Source: Candidatus Thiodiazotropha sp. 'RUGA' (GTDB taxonomy: Bacteria > Pseudomonadota > Gammaproteobacteria > Chromatiales > Chromatiaceae). From it: a stretch of DNA of 64,000 nt. The stretch covers positions 1 through 64,000 of the forward strand of contig JAEPDS010000007.1 of the NCBI GenBank assembly GCA_016842065.1, written 5' to 3'. Position numbers and translations under genes: made by a program. The notes under the pieces are model-generated. The model was given only the letters and a program-made list of their open reading frames with translations. It did no database searches and had not been told where the DNA came from. Below are positions 46,006 through 56,002 of the stretch, one piece after another. Numbering within the stretch: position 1 is the stretch's first letter; every line of letters starts with the position of its first letter.

Positions 46006-46214
46006 GTGCACCACTCCTTGGCATCCTTCTCTGCGACGGTTAAAGTCTAAGTGAATAACCCTGGATAAGATGCAGGTTTGTTCTCACTTTCACGTAGGAT
46101 TTTTCTGATATCGATTGAGCCCATCGCTTGATTCCCCCTTATCTCTTTTGAAACAATCCCCACCTCGCACACCACTTGGGCCAGATGTGCCCTACAGACC
46201 ATGAGGAAGAACCC

Positions 46215-47456
46215 ATGCCGCTGATCAGAGCTTTTCCCGGACTTCGTCCTGCCGAGGGTCGTGCTGCCGATGTCGCCGCACCGCCATATGATGTCATGAA
46301 CGAGGCGGAAGCTCGGCAGATGGCAGAAGGTCGGGAGTGGAGCTTTCTGCATATCTCCAGACCTGAGATCGACCTGCCCCAGGGGACAGATCCATACGCC
46401 CCTGAGGTCTATCAGAAGGCTGCCGAGAATCTTGCCAGGATGCAACAGGATGGGATTCTGATCCGTGATACCAAGCCCTGTTACTATGTCTACCGTCTGA
46501 CCATGGGGGAGCATGTTCAGACTGGACTCGCCGCGGCCGCCTCGGTTGCCGCCTATGATCAGAACCGGATCAAGAAGCATGAGTTCACCCGTCCGGCGAA
46601 AGAGGATGACCGGGTGCGTCAGGTGGATGCGCTGAATGCCCAGACCGGGCCGGTGTTTCTTGTCTACCCGAGTGCCCCTGAGGTCGATCAGATCCTGAGT
46701 CAGGTTTCCCAGGCCCAGCCGGCAATGGATGTCACCGCGGCGGATCAGGTCCGTCACGAGATCTGGGTGCTGGATGATGACGCAACCGTGGCCCGTCTGA
46801 CGCAGCTGTTCGATGCCATGGAGGCCCTCTACGTGGCGGATGGACACCACCGTTCAGCCGCAGGCTCGAGGGTTGGCGCATCGCGTAAAGAGGCCAATCC
46901 AAACCACTCTGGCGATGAGTCATACAACTATTTTCTGAGTGTCATCTTTCCCCACAATCAGATGCAGATTCTGGACTACAACCGGGTGGTCAAGGATCTC
47001 AATGGACTCGATAAAGCGGCTTTTCTCGCCAGCCTTGAGAGCGATTTTCAAGTCGCACCAAGCGAGCAGCCGGTGAAGCCGGCACAACCGGCCGAGTTCG
47101 GTATGTACCTGGACAAGCAGTGGTATCGGTTGACGCTCAATCAGGACAAGGTGCCGACGGATGATCCGGTGGCCCGGCTCGATGTCAGCCTGCTGGCCAA
47201 CCACCTGATCGAACCGGTGCTGGGTATCAGCGATCCGCGGCGCGATGCACGAATCGATTTTGTCGGCGGTATCCGCGGTCTGGCCGGGTTGGAAAAACGG
47301 GTCGACTCCGGAGAGATGGCGGTCGCATTCTCTCTCTATCCGACGCGCATGGAGGATCTGATGGCTGTGGCCGATGCGGATGAAGTGATGCCACCCAAGT
47401 CGACCTGGTTCGAACCCAAGCTGGCGGATGGCCTGGTCAGTCACGTGCTTGACTGA
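46215..47456 (+). CDS. DUF1015 family protein
   Basis: A 413-residue soluble protein of the DUF1015 family. The start MPLIRAFPGLRP and the early AAPPYDVM segment (near residue 28) are typical, as is VADGHHRSAA near residue 210, a histidine-rich motif likely to be part of an active or metal site. No biochemical role is established for the family to my knowledge. The ATG at 46215 has GAGGAAG upstream; the longer open frame adds 13 residues. relA follows 34 nt later, so cotranscription is possible. Confidence 0.88.
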   Translation: MPLIRAFPGLRPAEGRAADVAAPPYDVMNEAEARQMAEGREWSFLHISRPEIDLPQGTDPYAPEVYQKAAENLARMQQDGILIRDTKPCYYVYRLTMGEHVQTGLAAAASVAAYDQNRIKKHEFTRPAKEDDRVRQVDALNAQTGPVFLVYPSAPEVDQILSQVSQAQPAMDVTAADQVRHEIWVLDDDATVARLTQLFDAMEALYVADGHHRSAAGSRVGASRKEANPNHSGDESYNYFLSVIFPHNQMQILDYNRVVKDLNGLDKAAFLASLESDFQVAPSEQPVKPAQPAEFGMYLDKQWYRLTLNQDKVPTDDPVARLDVSLLANHLIEPVLGISDPRRDARIDFVGGIRGLAGLEKRVDSGEMAVAFSLYPTRMEDLMAVADADEVMPPKSTWFEPKLADGLVSHVLD

Positions 47457-47490
47457 AATCGAGTTGAGTAGATAGGCGTTATCGACAAAG

Positions 47491-49695
47491 ATGGTCACCA
47501 CCAATAGCAGTCTGCCTGAAGGGGAGTCAATCGATCATCCGGCGATTGATCGCTGGCTGGAGATGCTGCCGGATGAGTTCGACGCAGATGACCGGGGCTA
47601 CTTCCGGGGGGCTGCCGAGATTGCTCTGCAGGTTCAATCGAAGCGACAGACAGTCGACGGGGAGCGCCAGTTACGTCATGCCCTGAGTGTGGCGGAGATT
47701 CTCGCCCAGCTGCATATGGACCGGGAGACGGTTGCCGCCGCCATGCTGCTGGGGGTGTTGAATGGTTCACAGCTGACGCTTGAAAAGCTGCAAACTGAAG
47801 TCGGCACCAGCACCGCCAAGATGGTTGACGATCTGGGGCGAATCGGTGTGTTGACCGATACCTCCCGTGAGATTACCGAGGAAGAGGTGCAACAGCATGC
47901 GGAAAATCTGCGTCGTCTGCTGCTGGGTATCGCTGAGGATGTAAGGGTCATTCTGGTGGTGGTTGCAGAGCAGCTGCAACTGATGCGCACCGCTCGGAGT
48001 CTCGCTCCTGAACAGCGCCGTCGGGTCGCCAAAGAGACCCAGGACATCTATGCGCCGCTGGCCAACCGGCTGGGTATCTGGCAGGTCAAATGGGAGCTGG
48101 AGGATCTGGCCCTGCGCTTTCTCCACCCTGAGGATTACAAGCGTATCGCCAGTCAGCTGGACGGGCGCCGCAGCGACCGTGAACTGTTCATCAAAGAGGT
48201 CATGGAGCTGCTCAAGGAGAAGTTTCTTGCCGCCGGTGTGCATGCGGAGATCAGCGGTCGGCCGAAGCATATCTTCAGTATCTGGAAAAAGATGCAGCGC
48301 AAAGCGGTCGATATCGAACAGATTTTTGATCTGCGGGCGGTACGGGTATTGGTGGATGACATTGCCCAATGTTATGCGGCACTCGGTGTGGTGCACGGGC
48401 TGTGGAAACATATCCCTGGTGAGTTCGATGACTACATCGCCACACCGAAGGCTAATCTCTATCGCTCAATTCACACCGCTGTGATCGGTCCGGAAGAGAA
48501 GACCCTGGAAGTTCAGATCCGCACCCGGGACATGCACCACCATGCGGAGTTGGGGGTCGCGGCCCACTGGCGTTACAAGGAGGATGCGAAGCAGGATAAG
48601 GACTTTGAGCGGCGTATCGTCTGGATGCGGCAGTGGCTGGAGAAGAAGGATTTTGGCGAGGAGACCGACGGACTGCAGGATGCCTTCGATCAGGAGATGG
48701 AGGCGACCCGCATCTATGTGTTGACGCCGATGGGCAAGGTGGTCGAGCTGCCGAAGAATTCGACACCGCTCGATTTTGCCTATTCGATCCACACCGACAT
48801 CGGCCATACCTGCCGTGGCGCCAGGGTGGACGGCCATATCGTACAGCTGAACCGCGCGCTGCGCAGTGGTGAGACGATTGAGATACTGACAGCCAAGAAC
48901 GGCACGCCAAGCCGTGACTGGATCAATCCGCATCTGGGTTATCTGCACAGCTCGAAGGCGAGAAACCGGGTCAAGCAGTGGTTCAAACAGCTCGATTACG
49001 AACACCATGTGGAGCTGGGGCGCTCCGCCCTGGAGCGGGAGATGACGCGGCTCTCGATCAGTGAAAAACCCAATCTGGAGAAGGTTGCGGCGAAACATAA
49101 CCTGCAGCATGGGGAGGATGTCTATGCGGCCATCGGTCGCGGCGATCTGTCACCAATCCAGGTTGCCGGTTTCGGTGGTCGGGAGAAACCGGCGCCCCGT
49201 TCCAGGGCGATTCCCGATTCGAGCAAGACGTCCGGGGTGGCCAAGGGGGAAGTGGTGGTTGCCGGGGTTGACGACCTGATGACCACGATTGCGCGCTGTT
49301 GCAAACCCGTCCCCTACGACGCGATCATCGGCTATGTGACCCGTGGACGCGGGGTTACGGTTCACCGTCGCGACTGTCCCAATGTGCGGGCGATGCCTGA
49401 GGATGAACGGGACCGGCTGGTGGCGGTGCACTGGAGCGATGAGCAGCAGGAGACCCAGTATGCAGTGGACTTCATGGTCACTGCGAGTGACAGAAAGGGT
49501 CTGCTCAGGGATATCTCAGCGGTCCTCACCAATGAGAATATCGATGTGATTGGCGTCAACACCAACAGTGACCGAAAGACCGATACCGCAACCATGCGCT
49601 TTACCATCGAGGTCAAGGATATGAATCAGTTGAGCCGGGTATTGTCCAAGATCGAGCAGTTGCCAGATATCAACCTGGTGAAACGACTGCTGTGA
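47491..49695 (+). CDS. relA: (p)ppGpp synthetase RelA, synthetase-only
   Basis: Ribosome-associated alarmone synthetase of the stringent response, 734 residues. The N-terminal pseudo-hydrolase region keeps one histidine (RHALSVAEI) but lacks the HD pair; AAMLLGVLNG replaces it, so hydrolysis is not expected. Synthetase features are SGRPKHIFSIWKKM, the EFDD motif typical of monofunctional RelA, YRSIHTAV and LEVQIRT. TGS, a CC-type zinc-finger region (IARCCKP) and a C-terminal ACT domain follow. A SpoT-type enzyme should be encoded elsewhere. Confidence 0.95.
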   Translation: MVTTNSSLPEGESIDHPAIDRWLEMLPDEFDADDRGYFRGAAEIALQVQSKRQTVDGERQLRHALSVAEILAQLHMDRETVAAAMLLGVLNGSQLTLEKLQTEVGTSTAKMVDDLGRIGVLTDTSREITEEEVQQHAENLRRLLLGIAEDVRVILVVVAEQLQLMRTARSLAPEQRRRVAKETQDIYAPLANRLGIWQVKWELEDLALRFLHPEDYKRIASQLDGRRSDRELFIKEVMELLKEKFLAAGVHAEISGRPKHIFSIWKKMQRKAVDIEQIFDLRAVRVLVDDIAQCYAALGVVHGLWKHIPGEFDDYIATPKANLYRSIHTAVIGPEEKTLEVQIRTRDMHHHAELGVAAHWRYKEDAKQDKDFERRIVWMRQWLEKKDFGEETDGLQDAFDQEMEATRIYVLTPMGKVVELPKNSTPLDFAYSIHTDIGHTCRGARVDGHIVQLNRALRSGETIEILTAKNGTPSRDWINPHLGYLHSSKARNRVKQWFKQLDYEHHVELGRSALEREMTRLSISEKPNLEKVAAKHNLQHGEDVYAAIGRGDLSPIQVAGFGGREKPAPRSRAIPDSSKTSGVAKGEVVVAGVDDLMTTIARCCKPVPYDAIIGYVTRGRGVTVHRRDCPNVRAMPEDERDRLVAVHWSDEQQETQYAVDFMVTASDRKGLLRDISAVLTNENIDVIGVNTNSDRKTDTATMRFTIEVKDMNQLSRVLSKIEQLPDINLVKRLL

Positions 49696-49840
49696 GCTGT
49701 GACCTGGAAATCCGGTGTGGTGTCTCATACTGACCATGCGCAATTGCCAGTGCGCTCCAGCAGGTCTAAACTAACGCCCTGTAATTTTATGTGTTTTCCT
49801 CGAAACCGGTATCACCATACTTGATTGCGAACCACCAGAA

Positions 49841-50938
49841 TTGGCTAACGAAGTGACAAAAACCAACCTTCTGAACCTCGATCTGCAAGAGATGGAGCGC
49901 TTTTTTGTGGCGCTCGGCTCGAAGGCCTTCCATGGTCGCAATGTATTCAAATGGATCCACAAGCATGGGGTTGTGGATTTCAATGCCATGACCGATATCT
50001 CGAAACGCCTGCGGGAGCAGCTGCAGCAGGTGGCTGAGATCACGATTCCAAGCTTGGCGCTGGAACAACCGGCACAGGATGGCACCCGTAAATGGCTGCT
50101 CGAACTGGCGGACGGTCAACGCATCGAAACCGTCTATATACCGGATAATGGACGCAGCACCATCTGCGTCTCCTCCCAGGTCGGATGTGCCCTGGATTGC
50201 TCCTTCTGCTCCACCGCCAGGCAGGGTTTCAATCGCAACCTTACGGTTGCTGAAATCATCGGCCAGGTCTGGGTGGCGGCGCGAGAGCTGGGTGAGCCGC
50301 CGAGTAACATCGTGATGATGGGAATGGGTGAGCCGCTGGCCAACCTGGAAGCGGTGATCACCGCCATGAAGATCATGCAGGATGATCTGGCCTATATGGT
50401 CTCAAAATACCGGGTGACCGTGAGCACCTCCGGCATCGTGCCCGGTCTGCAGCGTCTCAGGGAGGTCTGTGACATCAGTCTGGCGGTCTCCCTGCACGCA
50501 CCGGACAACGAGTTGCGCGATAAGCTGGTGCCGATCAACCGCAAGTATCCTCTGGAGGAGCTGATCCCCGCCTGTCGTGAATTCGTACGTGGGGATAAGC
50601 GACGCAAGGTGACCTGGGAGTATGTCATGCTGGATGGAGTGAATGACTCCCTGGCCCATGCCAAGGCTTTGATACGGCTGCTGGAAGGAACCCCCTCCAA
50701 AGTCAATCTGATTCCGTTCAATCCATTCCCGGGTACCGATTACAAAGCCTCGCCGGCGGAACGGGTTGAAGCCTTTCGAATGCGGCTGAAACGCTCGGGC
50801 ATCATCGCCACAACCCGCAAAACCCGGGGGGATGATATCGATGCGGCCTGTGGGCAGTTGGTCGGCAAGGTCAGGGACCGCAGCAGTCGGCAGCTGCGTT
50901 TTGAGCGGCTGGACAGTCTCAAACAGGGTGTTTCATGA
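49841..50938 (+). CDS. rlmN: Dual-specificity 23S rRNA/tRNA methyltransferase RlmN
   Basis: Radical SAM enzyme that methylates C2 of A2503 in 23S rRNA and A37 of some tRNAs. It has about 365 residues. The iron-sulfur cluster motif is CALDCSFC (CxxxCxxC), preceded by CVSSQVG. The methyl-carrying cysteine lies in DDIDAACGQL near the C-terminus. The start is uncertain: TTG at 49841 or GTG at 49853, neither with a good Shine-Dalgarno. It opens the rlmN-pilF-rodZ-hisS block and overlaps pilF (ATGA). Confidence 0.95.
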   Translation: MANEVTKTNLLNLDLQEMERFFVALGSKAFHGRNVFKWIHKHGVVDFNAMTDISKRLREQLQQVAEITIPSLALEQPAQDGTRKWLLELADGQRIETVYIPDNGRSTICVSSQVGCALDCSFCSTARQGFNRNLTVAEIIGQVWVAARELGEPPSNIVMMGMGEPLANLEAVITAMKIMQDDLAYMVSKYRVTVSTSGIVPGLQRLREVCDISLAVSLHAPDNELRDKLVPINRKYPLEELIPACREFVRGDKRRKVTWEYVMLDGVNDSLAHAKALIRLLEGTPSKVNLIPFNPFPGTDYKASPAERVEAFRMRLKRSGIIATTRKTRGDDIDAACGQLVGKVRDRSSRQLRFERLDSLKQGVS

Positions 50939-51723
50939 ATTCAATCTCTGCTAGCCGGGTGATCTTCACCTCCCTCCTTGTGCTGCTGCTGTCAGGTTGC
51001 GCCACACAACAGAAGAGTGTCGATACCACCGGTAGCCTGGGGCGGGAGAAGCGTAGCAGTCCGGCAAAGATCTATGTGGATATGGGCATCGAGTATATGC
51101 GTGACGGCCAATCCGCAGTGGCTTTGAAAAAGCTCAAGAAAGCGATCGACGTCGATGATGATTATCCCCAGGCACACAATGTGATCGCCATTCTCTATGA
51201 GCGCCTGGGCAATCAAGAGCTGGCCGGATTTCACTATGAAGAGGCGATCAAGCTGGATGGGCAGGATCCCTATATCCGCAATGCCCGGGGCAGTTTCTAC
51301 TGTAAGCAGGGCAGACTGGAGGATGCGGAGTTCGATTTTCAGCGGGCTCTGGCCAATCCGCTCTATCCCACACCCTGGGTGGCGCTGACCAATGCGGGGC
51401 TGTGTCGCGAGCGTGCCGGTGAAAAGTCGAAAGCGGAAAACTACTATCGCCGGGCGTTGACGGCCAATCCAAGATACGCCACGGCCCTTTATCAGATGGC
51501 AGAGCTATCACTGGAGCAGGAGAAGGACCTTTCCGCTCGTGCTTATCTGGAGCGCTACCACGGTGAGTCAAGGCCTTCTGCAGCCTCTCTTCTGCTTGGT
51601 ATAAAGATTGAGAAGAGACTCAAGGATTTGGCCAAGGCGGACGAATACAGAGGGAAGTTGTTCGCCGAATTCCCTGATGCGCCAGAGATACAGATGCTCT
51701 ACCAAGCTGAAGAAGTGCAATGA
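50935..51723 (+). CDS. pilF: Type IV pilus biogenesis/stability lipoprotein PilF (PilW)
   Basis: Outer-membrane lipoprotein pilotin that helps the PilQ secretin assemble. The 262 residues start with a lipoprotein signal peptide ending in the LLSGC lipobox (Cys near residue 22), followed by about six tetratricopeptide repeats with canonical AxxxYxxAL spacing. It is linked by ATGA overlaps to rlmN and rodZ, as in Pseudomonas and E. coli. Pilus structural genes are not in the window. Confidence 0.92.
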   Translation: MNSISASRVIFTSLLVLLLSGCATQQKSVDTTGSLGREKRSSPAKIYVDMGIEYMRDGQSAVALKKLKKAIDVDDDYPQAHNVIAILYERLGNQELAGFHYEEAIKLDGQDPYIRNARGSFYCKQGRLEDAEFDFQRALANPLYPTPWVALTNAGLCRERAGEKSKAENYYRRALTANPRYATALYQMAELSLEQEKDLSARAYLERYHGESRPSAASLLLGIKIEKRLKDLAKADEYRGKLFAEFPDAPEIQMLYQAEEVQ

Positions 51724-52748
51724 ACCAAGCCGAAAATGACGATCAGGATAGAGCGGTATCTGCCACCGAGCCGGGACCAGGTTCACTGCTGAAAAGGGCA
51801 CGTGAGCGACAGCAGATGAGTGCCGCGTCAGTAGCGGCTCAACTCCACCTTCAATCCAATATCATTGACGCCCTTGAGCGGGACGATTACGACAATCTTC
51901 CAGGGCCGGTTTTCGTGCAAGGCTATCTGAGGAACTACGCTCGTCTGGTCGGTCTGCAAGAGGATGCCGTTGTCGCAGCCTATCAGCGACTCTTTCCGGA
52001 ATTAGAGGAACAGACGGTCCTGAGCGATCCAGAGCGAGCTGAGAGCAAAACCATACACAGCGGTCATGGTTTGATGCGCCTGGTGACCTGGGGCATTGTC
52101 ATCGCTTTGGCTGCACTGCTCTTCTTCTGGTGGCAGACCCGGGCCGAACTGGAGCCGCCTGAACCTTTTCCCATCACGGAGGAGAGCCAACCGCAGGCGT
52201 TGCCAATGGCGGAGCCGCCGGCTGATACCACTGGGCAGGTCGATGCGGTGGATGAACCACAAGCCGAGCCGGTTCTCCTGGAGGATCACCTGCCTGAGCT
52301 AGAGGCAGAGGTTATGGCTGCACCCCCTCAGAGCGAAGCCTTGCAGGAGCCGCTAGCTGCCGATCCGCAATCGCAACAAAGCAGTCCGACGCCGGCAGCC
52401 GCTGAGCCCCAAGCTGAAGCTGAGGTAGTGGAGACGGAGCCTGCTCGGATTGAGCCTGTCGCTGTCGTTGAAGAGTCACCAGCATTGGAGAGCCGTTCAA
52501 AGTCGCTTCTGTTCAGCTTCGAGGGGCCATGCTGGACCGAGGTCAGAAGCCTGGATGGGAAAGCCAGGATCATCGGTGAGATGCGCAGTGGCGCCAAACG
52601 ACGTCTGAGCAGCGAATACGGTCCGTTCACTGTGGTGCTTGGCGACGTGGCCGTCGTGACCCTGACGATTGACGGTGAGCCATTCGATCTCGCCCCGTTC
52701 ACTCGAGGCAAAGTGGCCCGCTTCACCCTGGATCCCGATCAGCTGTAG
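51720..52748 (+). CDS. rodZ: Cell-shape protein RodZ
   Basis: Bitopic membrane protein linking MreB to the wall machinery. The 342 residues contain an N-terminal helix-turn-helix domain (about 20-90, SAASVAAQLHLQ), one membrane helix near 120-140, a Glu/Pro/Ala-rich periplasmic linker (about 145-255) and a C-terminal DUF4115 beta domain (about 260-342). It starts within the pilF stop. In E. coli the next gene is ispG; here hisS follows after 134 bp and ispG is absent from the slot. Confidence 0.93.
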   Translation: MNQAENDDQDRAVSATEPGPGSLLKRARERQQMSAASVAAQLHLQSNIIDALERDDYDNLPGPVFVQGYLRNYARLVGLQEDAVVAAYQRLFPELEEQTVLSDPERAESKTIHSGHGLMRLVTWGIVIALAALLFFWWQTRAELEPPEPFPITEESQPQALPMAEPPADTTGQVDAVDEPQAEPVLLEDHLPELEAEVMAAPPQSEALQEPLAADPQSQQSSPTPAAAEPQAEAEVVETEPARIEPVAVVEESPALESRSKSLLFSFEGPCWTEVRSLDGKARIIGEMRSGAKRRLSSEYGPFTVVLGDVAVVTLTIDGEPFDLAPFTRGKVARFTLDPDQL

Positions 52749-52882
52749 CGGTTTTCCCCGAAGCCCTCTGCTCGCGACCGACAGTCCGCTGTCCCATGGA
52801 TTTCACGCATTCGCATGAGAGAGTACACCAGGCCAGGATAACATGTTAATCTTGCCTGCTTTTATCCATATCTAGAGTCCAA

Positions 52883-54154
52883 ATGGCAAAGCAGATCCAG
52901 GCCATCCGCGGGATGAAGGACATCCTGCCCCAGCAGACCCCTGTCTGGCAGTTTCTCGAAGACCGGGTGCGCTCGGTATTGAGTCGCTATGGGTATGCGG
53001 AAATCCGTATGCCGATCGTTGAGATGACTGACCTTTTCAAGCGCTCCATCGGCGAGGTGACCGATATCGTGGAGAAGGAGATGTATACCTTCGAGGACCG
53101 CAATGGAGACAGTCTTACCCTGCGTCCGGAGGGCACAGCCGGATGTGTGCGGGCCGGACTGGAACACGGCCTGATCTTCAACCAGACCCAGAGACTCTGG
53201 TATCAGGGCCCGATGTTTCGCCATGAACGCCCGCAGAAGGGACGCTATCGTCAGTTTCATCAGATCGGGGTTGAGAGCTTCGGTATGAGTGGGCCGGATA
53301 TCGATCTTGAACAGATTTTGATCACCGCCAGGATCTGGCGTGAACTGGGTCTGAAGGATCTGCAGCTGCAGATCAACACCCTGGGTACGACGGCGGAACG
53401 GGCAGAGTATCGGGATCAGCTGGTCGACTACTTCAAACAGCATCTGGAACTGCTGGATGAGGACAGCAAGCGCAGGCTGGGGACCAACCCGTTACGGATT
53501 CTCGACAGTAAAAATCCCGCCATGGCAGAGCTGATTGCCCAGGCGCCAACCCTGATGCAGCATCTGGGAGAGGAGTCGCTTGCCCACTATCAGGCGATCT
53601 GCCAGGGGCTGGATGATGCCGGGGTGGCGTATGTGGAGAATCCCCGCCTGGTACGTGGCCTGGATTACTACAGCCGGACCGTGTTCGAATGGATCACCGA
53701 CGCCCTGGGTGCCCAGGGTACGGTATGTGCCGGCGGTCGCTACGACGGTCTGGTGAAACAGCTGGGCGGCAGAGAGACCCCGGCGGTTGGGTTTGCGATG
53801 GGGCTGGAGCGGTTGATCGCACTGTTGGAAGAGACCGATGTGATGGAACGTCTGCCGGTTCCCGACGTCTATCTGGTGACCCTTGGGCAGGCGCCTGAAC
53901 GGGAGGGTGTCAAGCTGGCGGAACAGTTGCGCAGTCGTCTGCCCGCACTGAGACTGGTCAGTCACTGCGGGGGGGGCGGTTTCAAGAGTCAACTGAAAAA
54001 GGCGGATAAGAGCCAGGCCCGTTTTGCCCTGATCCTGGGCGAAGATGAGCTGCAGAAACAGCAGATCATCCTGAAGCCGTTACGCGGTGGCGAACAGCGC
54101 CAGATAGGCATATCCGAACTTGAGTCGACTCTTGCTGAGATCGTAGCCGGATAA
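52883..54154 (+). CDS. hisS: Histidyl-tRNA synthetase
   Basis: Class II aminoacyl-tRNA synthetase of 423 residues, the E. coli length (424). Motif 2 lies around [13 protein letters not shown], the two HisA-type signatures are [15 protein letters not shown] and [13 protein letters not shown], and motif 3 is in [13 protein letters not shown]-terminal anticodon-binding domain follows. The 134-bp upstream gap should hold its promoter. yfgM follows after a 56-nt gap. Confidence 0.97.
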   Translation: MAKQIQAIRGMKDILPQQTPVWQFLEDRVRSVLSRYGYAEIRMPIVEMTDLFKRSIGEVTDIVEKEMYTFEDRNGDSLTLRPEGTAGCVRAGLEHGLIFNQTQRLWYQGPMFRHERPQKGRYRQFHQIGVESFGMSGPDIDLEQILITARIWRELGLKDLQLQINTLGTTAERAEYRDQLVDYFKQHLELLDEDSKRRLGTNPLRILDSKNPAMAELIAQAPTLMQHLGEESLAHYQAICQGLDDAGVAYVENPRLVRGLDYYSRTVFEWITDALGAQGTVCAGGRYDGLVKQLGGRETPAVGFAMGLERLIALLEETDVMERLPVPDVYLVTLGQAPEREGVKLAEQLRSRLPALRLVSHCGGGGFKSQLKKADKSQARFALILGEDELQKQQIILKPLRGGEQRQIGISELESTLAEIVAG

Positions 54155-54210
54155 TCAGTAATTGCGACTATAGAATCAACAATCAAATGACTTTAATGGG
54201 TTAGAGCATT

Positions 54211-54837
54211 ATGAGTACATATCAGACCGAAGAAGAACAGGTCGAGGCGATAAAACGCTGGTGGAAAGAGAATGGTACCTCGGTAATCGCCGGCTTGGTG
54301 ATCGGGTTGGGTGGCGTGTTCGGCTGGCAGGCCTGGGGTAACTACCAGGATCGTGTCGGTGCCGAGGCCTCTACGGCGTTCACTCAGCTGGTTGGTGCCG
54401 TACAGCGCGGTGACAGTCAGTCGGCAAGCAAGCAGGCTGAACTGCTGAAACAGAATTTTGAAGGCAGCAGCTACGCCACCTTTGCCGCGCTTGCAGAAGC
54501 CCGCTTGCATATGGAAGCCGGCGAGCGCGATCTGGCAAAGCAGAAACTGAGCGGGATTGTTCAGCAGAGCAAAGTGCCTGCGCTGACCCAGATGGCGCAA
54601 CTCAGTCTGGCCAGAATCCTGCTGGATGAGGGTGACCTGGCCGGTGCTGAACAGCAGGTTGATGTTAGCAGCGGCAGTTTCGCCGGAGAGTTCGCCGTGG
54701 TACGTGGCGATATCGCCCATGCGAAAGGGGATCTTGCCGGAGCTGCAGCGGCTTACACCGAAGCGATGACCCATGAGGTTAATGATCGTTCACTGCTGCA
54801 GATGAAGCTTGACGATCTGGCCGTTGCCAAACCCTGA
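54211..54837 (+). CDS. yfgM: YfgM, ancillary SecYEG translocon subunit
   Basis: A 208-residue inner-membrane protein with a cytoplasmic N-terminus (TEEEQVEAIKRWWKENG), one membrane helix (about 24-42) and a periplasmic TPR-like domain. In E. coli YfgM associates with SecYEG and PpiD and hands substrates to periplasmic chaperones. Its conserved place between hisS and bamB supports the assignment. Its stop is one nucleotide before the bamB ATG. Confidence 0.93.
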   Translation: MSTYQTEEEQVEAIKRWWKENGTSVIAGLVIGLGGVFGWQAWGNYQDRVGAEASTAFTQLVGAVQRGDSQSASKQAELLKQNFEGSSYATFAALAEARLHMEAGERDLAKQKLSGIVQQSKVPALTQMAQLSLARILLDEGDLAGAEQQVDVSSGSFAGEFAVVRGDIAHAKGDLAGAAAAYTEAMTHEVNDRSLLQMKLDDLAVAKP

Positions 54838-54838
54838 A

Positions 54839-56002
54839 ATGGTCATGCGTCGTGTTCTGATCTGGCTGCCTTTGCTGCTGCTGACCGGTTGCAGCCTGTT
54901 TACCGGTACCGACAATGCGGATCCCCCCTCCGAGCTGGTTGAGCTGGAGCCGGAGCTGCGCATTGAAACCCTATGGGATGAGGATTTTGAAGGGGGTGAT
55001 GGGGCGCAGCTCAAACTGCCGCCAGCCTACCGCTATGGGGTGATCTATATTGCCGAGCCTTCCGGTGAAGTCTATGCGCTGGACGCCAAGACCGGTGACG
55101 AGCTCTGGTCGATGGATACCGAGAGTCCGCTGAGTGGTGGTCCCGGCCTGGCTGAAGGACTGCTGGCGGTGGGGACCATGGAAGCGGAATTGATCGTGCT
55201 CGACAGCGAAGCGGGCGAGTTGCTCTGGCGCAAGCGGGTCGGTAGCGAAGTGTTGTCGGTGCCAGCCATTGGTGGTGGCTCCGTGGTCTGCAGAACCGGT
55301 GATGGTGGTGTAGCCGCTTTTGCCTCCGACAGTGGCGAGCAACGCTGGCTCTACGATCGCAGTGTACCGGTATTGTCCTTGCGGGGTGACAGCTCTCCAA
55401 AGATCAGTGATTCACTGGTGATCTCCGGATTTGCCGGCGGCAAGTTGATCGGTCTGACCCTGGACGCGGGACTGGTGGCCTGGGAGGCGTCGATCTCCAC
55501 CCCCAAGGGACGTACAGAACTGGAGCGGGTGGTCGATATCGATTCCGATCCGAAGCTGGTGGAAGGGACTGCCTATGTGGCCGCCTTTCAAGGTGAGGTT
55601 GCCGCTGTTTCCGAATCGAGCGGTGTGGTGCTTTGGCGTCGCGAGATCTCTTCCCACGCGGGTCTGGATGCTTCCTGGCGGCAACTCTTCGTAACCGATG
55701 ATGAGGATCATATCTGGTCGCTGGATGCCACCAATGGGGCTACCCTCTGGCAGCAAAAAGCGATGCATGCCCGACGCCTGACCGCTCCCGCAATGGTGGG
55801 AGACTATCTGGTGGTTGGTGATCTGGATGGTTATGTTCATTGGCTCTCCCAGGAGGATGGGCATCAGATGGCGCGGATCAAAGTGGGTAGCGATGAGATT
55901 CGTTACCAACCTCTGGTGATCGATGATCTGGTCTACGTCCTGGATGAGGGGGGAACCCTGACCGCACTGAAGGCCCACCCCTTGAATGCCGAGAACCCCT
56001 GA
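54839..56002 (+). CDS. bamB: Outer-membrane assembly lipoprotein BamB
   Basis: Lipoprotein subunit of the BAM complex for outer-membrane beta-barrel insertion. The 387 residues have a signal peptide with lipobox LLTGC and an eight-bladed PQQ-type beta-propeller with repeats such as [13 protein letters not shown] and LWRREIS. The ATG at 54839 is chosen; ATG at 54845 is nearly equivalent, and the open frame upstream into yfgM is not conserved. The stop overlaps der by one base (TGATG). Confidence 0.95.
   Translation: MVMRRVLIWLPLLLLTGCSLFTGTDNADPPSELVELEPELRIETLWDEDFEGGDGAQLKLPPAYRYGVIYIAEPSGEVYALDAKTGDELWSMDTESPLSGGPGLAEGLLAVGTMEAELIVLDSEAGELLWRKRVGSEVLSVPAIGGGSVVCRTGDGGVAAFASDSGEQRWLYDRSVPVLSLRGDSSPKISDSLVISGFAGGKLIGLTLDAGLVAWEASISTPKGRTELERVVDIDSDPKLVEGTAYVAAFQGEVAAVSESSGVVLWRREISSHAGLDASWRQLFVTDDEDHIWSLDATNGATLWQQKAMHARRLTAPAMVGDYLVVGDLDGYVHWLSQEDGHQMARIKVGSDEIRYQPLVIDDLVYVLDEGGTLTALKAHPLNAENP

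Larger units (their letters stand above)
45913..46035 (-). ncRNA. Probable small RNA with repeated GGA motifs (CsrB/RsmZ-like candidate)
   Basis: The minus strand between DUF1015 and folK shows a compact unit ending at the terminator at 45913. It contains AAGGATG (46028-46022), AAGGAG (46019-46014), CACGGAAGTG (46000-45991), AAGGAC (45990-45985) and AAGGAG in the terminator loop. CACGGAAGTG puts GGA in a small hairpin loop and fits the ACANGGANGT core of CsrA/RsmA sites. The 5' end is not defined; 46035 is an estimate. It may instead be a leader-like mRNA for the 7-codon frame in it. Function is inference. Confidence 0.45.
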
